A DNA stretch of 64,000 nt from contig CM051516.1 of the NCBI GenBank assembly GCA_028015205.1, positions 37,462,230 through 37,526,229 on the forward strand, in the 5' to 3' direction. Position 1 is the first letter of the stretch. Each line of letters starts with the position of its first letter. The position numbers were made by a program, and so were the translations under genes. The notes below the pieces were generated by a model. It saw nothing but the letters and a program-made list of their open reading frames with translations, made no database searches and had not been told where the DNA came from. This DNA comes from Mytilisepta virgata. Lineage: Eukaryota > Mollusca > Bivalvia > Mytilida > Mytilidae. Positions 41,501-47,046 of this stretch are shown piece after piece.

Positions 41501-44500
41501 TCATTATAGAGGTATCTTTTTAATGATATCAAATTAAAATATTGTCTGAAAATAAAATACGTTTATTACATTCTACGGATAACAAGAAAGCCTGTCGGTG
41601 CAGGAAGAACTTATTTCCATTTATTTTTAATTCATTCTATTGTAAAAATTATTTATATTTTTTTCTTATTTTTACCTGCGTCACCAACGGTGAAAGCAGG
41701 TCTAGTTACGTAGCCGCTCGACTACTTCCGTCCGTCCGTCCGTCACGCTAAGGGGTACATACTTTTTGTAATATGCAACTCGGATTGTATTGAACCATAT
41801 TTTTAAAACGCTGCATAGTGTATATATACATATTGAAGATGGGCACCTCCTATTTTGGACATATTTGACAAATTTTTACTATGAATTTTTGCATGTTGAA
41901 CCATTTTTCAGCAATACATGTACGGTGCATACTTTGTGTAATCTGTAACTCCAACTATATTGAACCAACATTTTTCAAACTTTCGCCTAGTGTTTATATA
42001 CATAATAGCATTATATCCTCAAACTTTTCAGAAGTGTTGCGTGATTAAAGTATTTCAGTATACTAAAGTGTTGAAGTTCAGGATTATAAGATAAAGCAGG
42101 GATATGGTGTATAAATTCATGACACAAAATCCCTATAAGTTCCATATCCTGAAAACTATAAACGCAATCATGACCTGAATAATACTTTGTAAATGGAAGC
42201 ATCTTTTTATCTAAACCACGTACATATTCTAATAATAATAACTTTGCCCTGACAAACATATGACGGTGACGCAGGTCCTGACATGTAATCGGTCTTGTTG
42301 TTTCGGAAGTTCAGTGATACAATAAATCTTCTAAATAGTCCAAAATTACTATAACCATTTTGAATGTTTTAGGCAAGACACGAGAAATATCGTATAGAGG
42401 AGTTTGGATCTTTTTATTTATTTTTTTTTTCAATCAGTGCGAGGTTTGGTTTATATTGAAGTAGCAATTTAACGACAAAAATAACTAAAAAAAGAGTTAA
42501 GGGTAATACATACAGTCTTCAACACTAGACACGAATCTATAAAATATGTTAAGTTTTGAATTGTATTGAATTTACGGAAAACCTAAATTGTTCATACCTG
42601 TGTCATTTAGGATTTATTGATAGTTGCCTCATCTCTGTAGTCTCGTGATAACGTGTACGCCTCCGAGTGCGGGAGCCGGTCATGGGTTCGCTCTCCGACT
42701 GGGTCAAACTAACGACTTGTAAATTAGGAATTGCTGCTCCTTCGCTAAACACGCGGGGTTTAGGAGTAAGAGCAAAGACTGGTCGGTTTGGAGTCAGAAT
42801 AATGTGTCCTTGTAAGATAACAAGTCTTCCTGCGGACTGCATGAATTACCTTGTGAAATAGCACGTTAAAAATCCGGCGCAATGTGTAGGTCTAGTACAA
42901 AGCAATATCTGTTCTTTATACACGATGTCTCACTTTTTTATCGATAGTGTGTATGTTTATGTTCTTGGCCGCATTGGAAATTTGGGAGACGAATTTCTTT
43001 CTTTCAAATTTAGGAAAATCCATTTTACGAACTGAGGTCTCCAGTAACTCAACCACTCTCCGACCATCACGCCATATGATGATGTTGAGTTATTTTAATT
43101 TTCTTGGGTGGGAAGCGCCGTTTCATTTGGACATGAAATTTCATTGACAAGTACTTCATTTTTTGATAAATTTTGAATTGCATTGATTAATCTTCCACCA
43201 TACTGTCCATTCTTTCTACAAGGCGGATCCCCTCCCGACATCTTGAAAATATTTTTCTGGTATAAGGGAGATAACTCTCATAACAACGAGCGCAAATTTT
43301 TCCGTAATCCGATAGAGGTGCCGATTTACGTACCTCTCACCTTAAGGAAAGTTTGCAGTTTTAGGTTATTATCTTTAATATTATTATAGGTAAAGACAAA
43401 CTGTAACTGCAAAAATGTTCAAGTAAGATCTACAAATAAGTCAACACGACCAAAATCGTCAATTGACCCCTTATAGGAGTTTTTGCCCTTTAAAGACAAT
43501 TTTTCACATTTTTTTCGTTATCTTTGTAAACTTTCAAAAATCTTCTCTAAAACTACGAAATAAATTTCAGCTAAACATAGGATGAAACATCCTTAGGGTA
43601 TCTAGTATAAAGTTTGTGTTTTATTTTTTGTCCATTGAGAAACGTAACTGCCATGGCTAAAAATAGAACATAGGTGAAAATGCACTTTTTGGCTCATATA
43701 TCAAACACTAAAGCTGCAGTTAAAGCAAAACTAACAAGAAGTAAAAATTTTTGTGAGGTCAAGATCTGCCTGCCATGAATCTTTTTGGGTTATTGCCCCT
43801 GAATTGTTAATTTGCAGTTTTAGATTATTATCTTGAATATTATTATAGATAAAGACAAACTGTAAACAGCAAAAATGTCCATCAAAGTAAGATCTAAAAT
43901 AAGTCAAAATCAAGTGTCAAGGTCAATGAAAAAATCCATAGTAACACATGGAAAAGTCCCTAGCAACCATATATATTGGGGTTCAGGATTCTATATTTCA
44001 GGTGTAGAAGTAAATATTAAAGCGAAAAAGGCAACAGTATACAATAAATAACAAAAATAATCGTTGATGCAAGATCTACACAAAAAGTAACATGTGAGCG
44101 ATTCAGTCTCTTGGGAGCCTCTTGTTTGATTTCCAATCCCGATTCAGTGTTTTAATTGCACTTTTTATTTGCTTTCGTGAAAACTTTGCAGTTCTTCTGT
44201 TTCAAAGAACTTTTTTTTCAGATGTACATATTTCCGCTGTAAGAAGTGTTATTCATATTCGTGTCAGTGGTGATAAGTTTAACCAAATGCTTAGTAATAT
44301 GATTTCACATCCTATTGATGATACTGGCGCAATCCGTTTCAGTGATGACATGGAATGTTTAAACAATAAACGATTAACTCAGAATATAGATCACTGTGAC
44401 ATTAAAGCTGGCGATATTTTGCAGTATACCAGATCAGTTTTTGTGAAACCACATATTCCAGAGGTAAGGTGTGCAAGAACGTGCAAATTTCAAATATAGT

Positions 44501-46376
44501 TGCTTTATCGTTGGCTCCAGAGAACACTAATGTTAAAAATTGGATATGCATGTAATTGTAATAGTATAAACATATAAATAAATGTTTTAAAAAAAATATG
44601 AAAATTTCTTTCATTAATAAAAATTACAGCTTAATCGGATTTTGAACATGTATTACAATTCAAAAATATTTTCATATTTTACAGTATCAATCTCTATGTA
44701 AATAAAGGGACTGTATACATGATAATTATGTAATAGCCAGTAGAATCAGTCTTGGAGATTGCAGATAAAAAAATCATAAAACAGAATAAAAACAATTCAT
44801 ATGAATATAAACTTTATTAAAACTTAATGTCTATTTAAATTTGGTTTAAATTAATAGATGAACTATTTCTCATAAAATGGAAGTTCATATGTTGCACACT
44901 CCAAAAATGTAAAACGATTTACAACTTATCATGTGTGCTCATGGCCTAAAAGTTTACCAATTCCATTATACGAAAGAAGGATGGTTCATTATTTCTTAAA
45001 GCTTAATCCCAATGTGTGGATTACAATATGATAAAATTGTATAGTCCACGTTAAAGGCCAGAGGTTTTACTTCCGTTCTTTATCATAAAGTGACATTTAG
45101 GCCTTCAATACGAAAACGTTTCTCGTACGTCATTGTAATTTCAACTCAGTTCATTGCACTTGCTTGAGTCGATTTCTTTTTCTGAATGTTAACTACGTCG
45201 TGTATATATTGTTTAAAAATATAGACACAACAAATTGCACACAATATCAAAGACATGTTACAAATAATGTAATAAAATGTCACAATGCAAGTATACAGTT
45301 AGGTGCAGACATAACCTCTCACCAAGTTAACTTAGAGCAGTTCTGCTGACCGCTTTAGAATCTTGACTGCTCTAGAACAGAATTCTGACCGATTCTAACT
45401 GCTCTAAGCTGTTATGGTCAAGAACAGCTCTAATATGGTCATGGTCTAGAACAGTTATATAACATTGTTATATTTTATAGAATTGATCATGTTACCCACC
45501 CATTCATGGTATGGATAGTACCACTGACCTGACATTTTTGTTGTATTTTTATTTAATTTTTTTAAATGTTAATTTTGTCTTTTTTTTAATTGTAACTTTA
45601 TTATTATATATATTTTTATAATTCTATTATTATTTTTTTATTCAAGATCTTTTCTTCTTGAGTAAGTAATTATAAATAAAAAAGGGATGGCCTGCGATGA
45701 TGGGTTTATAATGATGATATAACAATTGATGAAAGGTATAGCGATATCGTCGCAAAAGCAGTCGTGGACCAGGACTGCTCTAATTCTTGACCAGAGCTGT
45801 TCTAAAAAGCAGTCGTGGACCAGGACTGCTGTGATTCTTGACCAGAGCTGTTATAAAAAGCAGTCGTGGACCAGGACTGCTGTGATTCTTGACCAGAGCT
45901 GTTCTTCTTTCTGACTGCTCTAAGTTAACTTGGCGCAGTTCTCAGAACTTCTCTGTGAGTTAACTTGGACGAGAGGTTATGACTGGTCGCATCTGAAAAC
46001 CTAACAACAACACAGAAAAAAAATGAAACCTTATTTTTCTAAATCTTTTCCTTTCGTATAAACGTTATTTCGCATGTAATTCTCATTTGCTGATCAAAGA
46101 AACTTTAAAGCAGTCATTGTAGTTATTTAGGCGAATAGTCGTTGTGTAAAAAAAGAAAAAAAATCTTTGCAATTCACATGTTTTCCACATGCAGTAACAT
46201 TGTGCTCCAGTGAGCCATCATAGGTGCCCACATGTAGTTTTTCAAATTAAATTCCTTCCGGAAACTGATATCATTGTTCTATTTTTCAGTTACGTTTGGG
46301 TTATATTAAACTGGAACTCAAAGCGGAGGATGGACGTAATCTTGCTTGTATAGTTTTTCCAGCGGATATCATTTAG
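8450..46376 (+). CDS. Secreted multidomain protein: 2x Ly6/uPAR - 2x ShKT - Thr-rich linker - ML (NPC2-like)
   Basis: Fourteen exons join in frame to give 532 residues. Residues 1-21 are a signal peptide. Residues 23-107 and 118-198 are two Ly6/uPAR three-finger domains, each with C-x2-C-x8-C-x5-C-x5-C at the start and a CC-x4-CN end. Residues 229-263 and 269-304 are ShKT domains with six Cys each. Residues 306-367 are a Thr-rich, probably O-glycosylated linker. Residues 371-532 form an ML domain with an NPC2-like FKDCGS start and six Cys (376, 392, 405, 469, 482, 524). There is no transmembrane segment or GPI signal, so the protein is probably extracellular. Known ML proteins bind sterols or lipids (NPC2, MD-2, GM2 activator). 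Three-finger and ShKT domains usually mediate protein binding or channel block. A secreted lipid-binding recognition or transport protein is my inference. All exon phases match, which makes the model strong; further phase-1/phase-1 exons could have been missed in the large introns. Confidence 0.87.
8514..9907 (+). other. Intron 1
   Basis: GTAAGT...CTTACAG boundaries. Short A-rich repeat-like sequence occurs at about 8,590-8,760, resembling stretches at 32,460 and 33,750. No gene seen. Confidence 0.6.
9908..9984 (+). CDS. Exon 2: three-finger domain 1, finger I
   Basis: Acceptor TTACAG|GT and donor GAG|GTAAGA. The split codon completes as Gly. It encodes residues 22-47 with C25, C28, C37 and C43 in the pattern C-x2-C-x8-C-x5-C, the usual first part of a Ly6/uPAR domain. 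It ends in phase 0. Confidence 0.88.
9985..11081 (+). other. Intron 2
   Basis: GTAAGA...TGTTAG boundaries. AT-rich. I see no gene or clear repeat in it. Confidence 0.6.
11082..11153 (+). CDS. Exon 3: three-finger domain 1, finger II
   Basis: Acceptor TGTTAG|GT and donor TTG|GTAAGA, 24 codons, phase 0 at both ends. Residues 48-71 carry C49 and C67, with an aromatic/hydrophobic beta-strand pattern between them. It corresponds in position and phase to exon 6 of the second domain. Confidence 0.85.
11290..11775 (+). repeat. Dispersed repeat, family 2
   Basis: From about 11,460 this matches 19,085-19,390 (shared phrases AAGTAAAGTCAAGAAATACC, CATGGACCCCACCAAAAAA and CACCCGCCATGCTGCCCA). Its left part recurs inverted at about 13,965-14,155. 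It ends near TTTTTTCATACCTGTCAA in both + copies. Probably the 3' part of a retroelement; no coding domain is recognisable. Confidence 0.65.
12208..12352. repeat. Long near-perfect hairpin
   Basis: Arms of about 65 bp (TATACAGTCAGTTACAGG... mirrored to ...CCTGTAACTGATTGTATA) are separated by a short loop, with GTATCGGG/CCCGATAC continuing the stem near the apex. Looks like a foldback element. It contains no coding sequence. Confidence 0.85.
13252..13369 (+). CDS. Exon 4: three-finger domain 1, C-terminal part
   Basis: Acceptor TTTTCAG|GC and donor CGG|GTATGT. Residues 72-110 contain C73, C93, C96, C97, C102 and C107. The sequence CCNYDLCN is the diagnostic end of Ly6/uPAR domains. C93/C96 and C107 are beyond the ten-Cys core and may form additional disulfides. 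It ends in phase 1, at the domain border. Confidence 0.88.
13370..15963 (+). other. Intron 4
   Basis: GTATGT...TTGTAG boundaries. Contains a dispersed repeat at 13,515-14,400 that recurs inverted in intron 7, with a family-2 fragment inserted at 13,965-14,155. The rest is AT-rich without recognisable content. Confidence 0.6.
13515..14400 (+). repeat. Dispersed repeat, family 5 (forward copy)
   Basis: Several stretches are the reverse complement of 26,825-27,475, for example TTTGGTATATTTGAGCCAAA, the block around GAGAAAAACCCCAAATTT-like sequence, and GACGTCATTATCTCC. The copy is interrupted by a family-2 fragment. Confidence 0.65.
15964..16058 (+). CDS. Exon 5: three-finger domain 2, finger I
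   Basis: Acceptor TTGTAG|AC and donor GAG|GTAAAT. Residues 111-142 carry C120, C123, C132 and C138 with exactly the same spacing as exon 2, showing that the second domain is a duplicate of the first. Phase runs from 1 to 0. Confidence 0.87.
16471..18208 (+). repeat. Modular dispersed repeat, family 4, longest copy
   Basis: Starts AACAAGAGGCTCACCAGAGC and ends CCTTTGGCCAGGCGAGCTAA after a run of GACGACGGACG. Inside are about five tandem modules of roughly 150-180 bp, each with GGGCAATAACTCCTAAATGG and TTCAGGGTAGGTAGATCT. Five other copies lie in introns 10-12 in both orientations. No ORF, so probably non-autonomous. Confidence 0.8.
19085..19390 (+). repeat. Dispersed repeat, family 2
   Basis: Closely matches 11,460-11,765, including CTCCGGAGAACAACG, GACCCCACCAAAAAA and GGTATGAGGAAGGGA, and ends at the same TTTTTCATACCTGTCAA phrase. 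Confidence 0.7.
21454..21522 (+). CDS. Exon 6: three-finger domain 2, finger II
   Basis: Acceptor TTTTTAG|CT and donor AAC|GTAAAT, 23 codons, phase 0 at both ends. Residues 143-165 contain C144 and C161 with FGEDFYRSGC, a common finger-II ending in this fold. Confidence 0.85.
21523..24078 (+). other. Intron 6
   Basis: GTAAAT...TTAACAG boundaries. Contains the GC-rich TIR element at 22,926-23,664. The remainder (21,523-22,925 and 23,665-24,078) shows no gene. Confidence 0.6.
22926..23664. mobile_element. GC-rich TIR element packed with transcription-factor-like sites
   Basis: Begins GGAGGAGCCGGA and ends with its mirror TCCGGCTCCTCC. The inverted arms extend about 90 bp on each side, down to AATTTCCCGCCATTTT-like sequence. 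Inside, a unit of about 145 bp recurs with CACGTGAC, TGACGTC, CTTCCGG and GCATGCGCA-like sites. No coding sequence. No target duplication is evident. Confidence 0.7.
24079..24265 (+). CDS. Exon 7: three-finger domain 2 end and spacer
   Basis: Acceptor TTAACAG|TT and donor AGAG|GTACGA. Residues 166-227 begin with C167 and contain CCQGDLCN (C191, C192, C197), the domain end. About 30 Ser/Thr/Asn-rich residues without Cys follow and link to the first ShKT domain; NTT is a possible N-glycosylation site. It ends in phase 1. Confidence 0.87.
24957..26394. mobile_element. Foldback element with long inverted arms, family 3
   Basis: The outer ends are mirror images over at least 65 bp (AACTAGAAATCTGTACTGTC at the left). 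Inner parts also pair, for instance GACGGACGGACGGAG near 25,400 with CTCCGTCCGTCCGTC near 25,590. The termini contain the short palindrome CTGTCGGAATCGACAG. Parts of the family recur at 60,235-60,470, 62,640-63,090 and 63,311-63,620. No coding sequence. Confidence 0.8.
26825..27475 (-). repeat. Dispersed repeat, family 5 (inverted copy)
   Basis: This is the reverse complement of parts of 13,515-14,400. Both copies lie in introns of the same gene, in opposite orientations. Confidence 0.65.
27669..27779 (+). CDS. Exon 8: ShKT domain 1
   Basis: Acceptor TTATACAG|AA and donor GCAG|GTAAGA. The whole domain is one phase 1-1 exon. Residues 229-263 hold C229, C236, C244, C256, C260 and C263, with the typical CxD start, W251-A and N255-C, and CGYC end. 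The ShKT fold is named after a potassium-channel blocker but is widespread in ordinary secreted proteins. I do not infer toxicity. Confidence 0.9.
27780..29282 (+). other. Intron 8
   Basis: Contains a retroelement 3' end at 28,800-29,095; the remainder is without recognisable content. Confidence 0.6.
28800..29095 (-). mobile_element. 3' end of an RT-bearing retroelement (family 1)
   Basis: Matches 30,205-30,500, 63,640-64,000 and, inverted, 57,780-58,130. Phrases such as CTCCGTATACGGCACCCGTC and GGTGGAGGTACATGAAATGT are shared. The longer copies carry the C-terminal end of an RT-related ORF just before this segment. Confidence 0.7.
29283..29405 (+). CDS. Exon 9: ShKT domain 2
   Basis: Acceptor TTTTTCAG|AA and donor GAAG|GTAACG. 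Again one domain lies in one phase 1-1 exon. Six Cys (269, 276, 284, 297, 301, 304), GW at 291-292 and NC at 296-297 are in the ShKT register. Sequence between Cys differs widely from exon 8, so the duplication is old or the two were gained separately. Confidence 0.9.
29406..29798 (+). other. Intron 9
   Basis: Short AT-rich intron with GTAACG...TTTTTCAG boundaries. I see nothing else in it. Confidence 0.65.
29799..29984 (+). CDS. Exon 10: Thr-rich mucin-like linker
   Basis: Acceptor TTTTTCAG|CT. Residues 306-367 are rich in Thr, Ser and Pro (runs such as HTTTTATPKTTTG) and lack Cys, as expected of an O-glycosylated stalk. The 3' end is uncertain: CAG|GTTATA after 29,984 and CTG|GTGTAA after 29,933 both leave phase 1 and differ by 17 codons. 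If neither is used, the frame stays open for 15 more codons to a TAG at 30,029-30,031, giving a form without the ML domain. Confidence 0.72.
30205..31100 (-). mobile_element. Degraded RT-bearing retroelement (family 1)
   Basis: On the - strand, 30,640-30,458 encodes QGFIKDKLMSSLQKFYSRHH and ends ISKMMLDQFPLS-stop, the C-terminal tail of an RT-related protein common in marine invertebrate genomes (my recollection). The 3' untranslated part follows to 30,205. A short upstream RT piece (MLQFLIDN) is at about 31,040-31,060. The catalytic core is missing. The family could be Penelope-like, but I cannot assign it. Confidence 0.65.
31498..32403 (-). repeat. Family 4 modular repeat (inverted)
   Basis: Both ends match the family: AGCTCAAAAGG...GTCACTTGGCG at the left and GTGAGCGATTCATGCTCTTG at the right. 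Modules of the type TCAAGGTCATTGAAAAAGT are repeated three times inside. Confidence 0.75.
33607..33633 (+). CDS. Exon 11: 27-nt exon starting the ML domain
   Basis: Acceptor TTAACAG|CT and donor GTG|GTGAGT. Only nine codons' worth, phase 1 to 1. Together with the next exon it reads FKDCGSEIG, which closely matches how NPC2 proteins begin, including the first conserved Cys (C376). The similarity across the splice junction is what makes such a small exon believable. Confidence 0.8.
33950..35150 (-). pseudogene. Remnant of a non-LTR retrotransposon (LINE) ORF2
   Basis: Read on the - strand: about 35,130-35,080 gives VRSNDKAWFN, typical of the region after the endonuclease; 34,960-34,676 gives YWKLMKMLIK and LNKYFCFISKLDE, typical of the endonuclease-RT linker; about 34,620-34,560 gives LNPNNASRPDIVSHNA, the degenerate start of RT; and about 34,100-33,955 gives CCGNYEKSAFHYFFDCPL, the C-terminal Cys/His motif. 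Stops and frameshifts separate these, and most of the RT core is deleted. The clade is not determinable. Confidence 0.7.
35247..36371 (+). repeat. Family 4 modular repeat
   Basis: Starts ACAAGGAGGTCCCAAGAGCC, close to the start of the other copies, and ends GGACAAGTGAGCTAA after GACGACGGACGTCGGACGCC. Confidence 0.75.
36372..37147 (+). repeat. Family 4 modular repeat, 5'-truncated
   Basis: Directly adjoins the previous copy. Has two modules with GCGGCCATCTT and GGATCGGCACCAA, and ends GACGGACGAAGGACGCGAAG...AGCCAGGTGAGCTT. Confidence 0.7.
37912..38052 (+). CDS. Exon 12: ML domain, first strands
   Basis: Acceptor ATTTTAG|GC and donor TCAA|GTGAGT. Residues 377-423 include ISPPC (C392), C405 and alternating hydrophobics INITITS, matching the ML pattern of a Cys after strand A and C-x-L/I-x-R/K before strand C. 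The loop between C392 and C405 is longer than in typical NPC2 proteins. N412-E-T and N418-I-T are possible N-glycosylation sites. Confidence 0.87.
39779..40260 (-). pseudogene. RT core fragment of a retroelement (family 1 type)
   Basis: On the - strand, about 40,110-40,060 reads GVPMGTNWVQLLADMFM, an RT motif-B-like block. A stop/frameshift follows, and 40,000-39,780 reads FRYIDDVLSLNN...LIYPSELEIKETTDT, with the catalytic YIDD of motif C. It is interrupted and incomplete. Probably the same kind of element whose 3' ends occur at 28,800, 30,205, 57,780 and 63,640; this link rests on my memory of the protein's C terminus. Confidence 0.7.
40720..41075 (-). repeat. Family 4 modular repeat (inverted fragment)
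   Basis: Begins ACATGTGAACTTTTGCCATC with CGTCGTCCGTCTGTCGTCCG, the mirrored 3' end of the family, and fades out near 41,075. Confidence 0.7.
42620..42900 (+). repeat. tRNA-derived SINE-like unit
   Basis: GTCTCGTGATAACGTGTACGC followed by a box-B-like CATGGGTTCGCTCTCC (GGTTCG at 42,685) resembles a degenerate tRNA promoter head. The tail has GCGGACTGCATGAA and AGCACGTTAAAAATCCGGC, phrases I associate with mollusc SINEs. No second copy exists in this window to confirm it. Confidence 0.45.
43340..44126 (-). repeat. Family 4 modular repeat (inverted)
   Basis: Ends at GTGAGCGATTCAGTCTCTTGG...CTCTTGTTT, the mirrored family start. The modules with CAGTTTTAGGTTATTATCTT occur twice. It lies only about 95 bases upstream of exon 13. 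Confidence 0.7.
44222..44463 (+). CDS. Exon 13: ML domain, core
   Basis: Acceptor TTTTTTCAG|AT and donor GAG|GTAAGG. Residues 424-504 include the strand VIHIRVSG, the Cys pair C469/C482 and CDIKAGDILQYTRSVFV, the equivalent of the CPI-x-K/A-G-x-x-x-x-Y segment of ML proteins. The C469-C482 loop is also longer than usual for NPC2. It ends in phase 0. Confidence 0.87.
44464..46289 (+). other. Intron 13
   Basis: GTAAGG...TTTTTCAG boundaries. Contains the TIR element at 45,297-46,005. No other content recognised. Confidence 0.6.
45297..46005. mobile_element. TIR element with internal 50-51-bp tandem repeat
   Basis: The left end GTTAGGT...CATAACCTCTC...CCAAGTTAACTTA is mirrored at the right by TAAGTTAACTTGG...GAGAGGTTATG...ACCTAAC. 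Inside, from 45,759, three units of 50-51 bp (GCAGTCGTGGACCAGGACTG) are followed by a partial fourth. No ORF of meaning and no clear target duplication. Confidence 0.65.
46290..46376 (+). CDS. Exon 14: ML domain end and stop
   Basis: Acceptor ATTTTTCAG|TT. 28 codons, then TAG at 46,374-46,376. Residues 505-532 end LACIVFPADII, matching the final strand of ML domains, where the last Cys (C524) pairs with the first. The stop lies three codons past the usual fold end, so the domain is complete. Confidence 0.9.
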   Translation, partial: LRLGYIKLELKAEDGRNLACIVFPADII

Positions 46377-46427
46377 TTACTACATGTGTATATCCTTCAT
46401 ATACATTGCACTTGAAGCAAATGATAT

Positions 46428-46433
46428 ATTAAA
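46428..46433 (+). promoter_or_regulatory. Probable polyadenylation signal ATTAAA
   Basis: ATTAAA lies about 50 bases after the stop codon and is followed by T/G-rich sequence (GATGTTTTTGAGTGG). A canonical AATAAA at 46,681-46,686 is a downstream alternative. Confidence 0.5.
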
Positions 46434-46545
46434 AAAACTGATTTGATGTTTTTGAGTGGCCTTTATTTCTTTAGTCCAACGTCAAACGCTCTCTTTTAGA
46501 ATGTGCTGGGCGGTTAAGACATCATATTTGAGACTGAGAATTTTC

Positions 46546-46697
46546 TCTACAGTCGGTATTTACAGAGCTTTACGATTACATGTAATATATTTATTGTCTT
46601 CAAAGAAAGAAACTTCTCCTACTTTTCTTGGGTTCTCTTCCATTTTGCCTGTTCCAATTCATGATCATAGATTTTGTAAAAATAAAACATACAACGT
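46546..46697 (+). repeat. Direct repeat, first copy, downstream of the main gene
   Basis: About 150 bp nearly identical to 46,896-47,046 (TCTACAGTCGGTATTTACAG to AAAACATACAACGT). It includes an AATAAA at 46,681. Confidence 0.85.
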
Positions 46698-46895
46698 ATT
46701 CTGGTAGTAAATTCATTTGAAATTCAAAAACAAAATTACTAAATTTTCTCCCCTCGGTTTTAATATGGTGTGCGCTGTGAAGTCTGCTAATTCTAATACA
46801 TGTACAGGTCATTTAACGTCAGAGGACTCGGTCTATTCTACTGAAACTTCTCTTAGTTAGGTCCTTTCTTTTTCTTTAGATATTATTACGGGGCA

Positions 46896-47046
46896 TCTAC
46901 AGTCGGTATTTACAGAGTTTTACGATTACATGTAATATATTTATTGTCTTCAAAAAAAGAAACTTCTCCTACTTTTCTTGTGTTCTCTTTCATTTTGCCT
47001 GTTCCAATTCATGATCATAGATTTTGTAAAATAAAACATACAACGT
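46896..47046 (+). repeat. Direct repeat, second copy
   Basis: Second copy, about 350 bp downstream, with a handful of differences and one base less. It includes AATAAA at 47,030. The segment between the copies is unique. Confidence 0.85.

Larger units (their letters stand above)
38053..44221 (+). other. Intron 12
   Basis: The longest intron. Holds RT retroelement pieces (39,779-40,260), family-4 repeats (40,720-41,075 and 43,340-44,126) and a SINE-like unit (42,620-42,900). A stretch bounded by CCTGCGTCACC near 41,682 and its mirror near 42,275 may be another TIR element. 38,053-39,778 is featureless. Confidence 0.55.

Noticed and set aside
42011..42259. 82-codon frame containing HEFIH, reminiscent of a metalloprotease HExxH motif
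   Set aside because: The short motif alone is expected by chance. There is no downstream ligand residue or supporting domain, and it lies in a probable repeat within intron 12.
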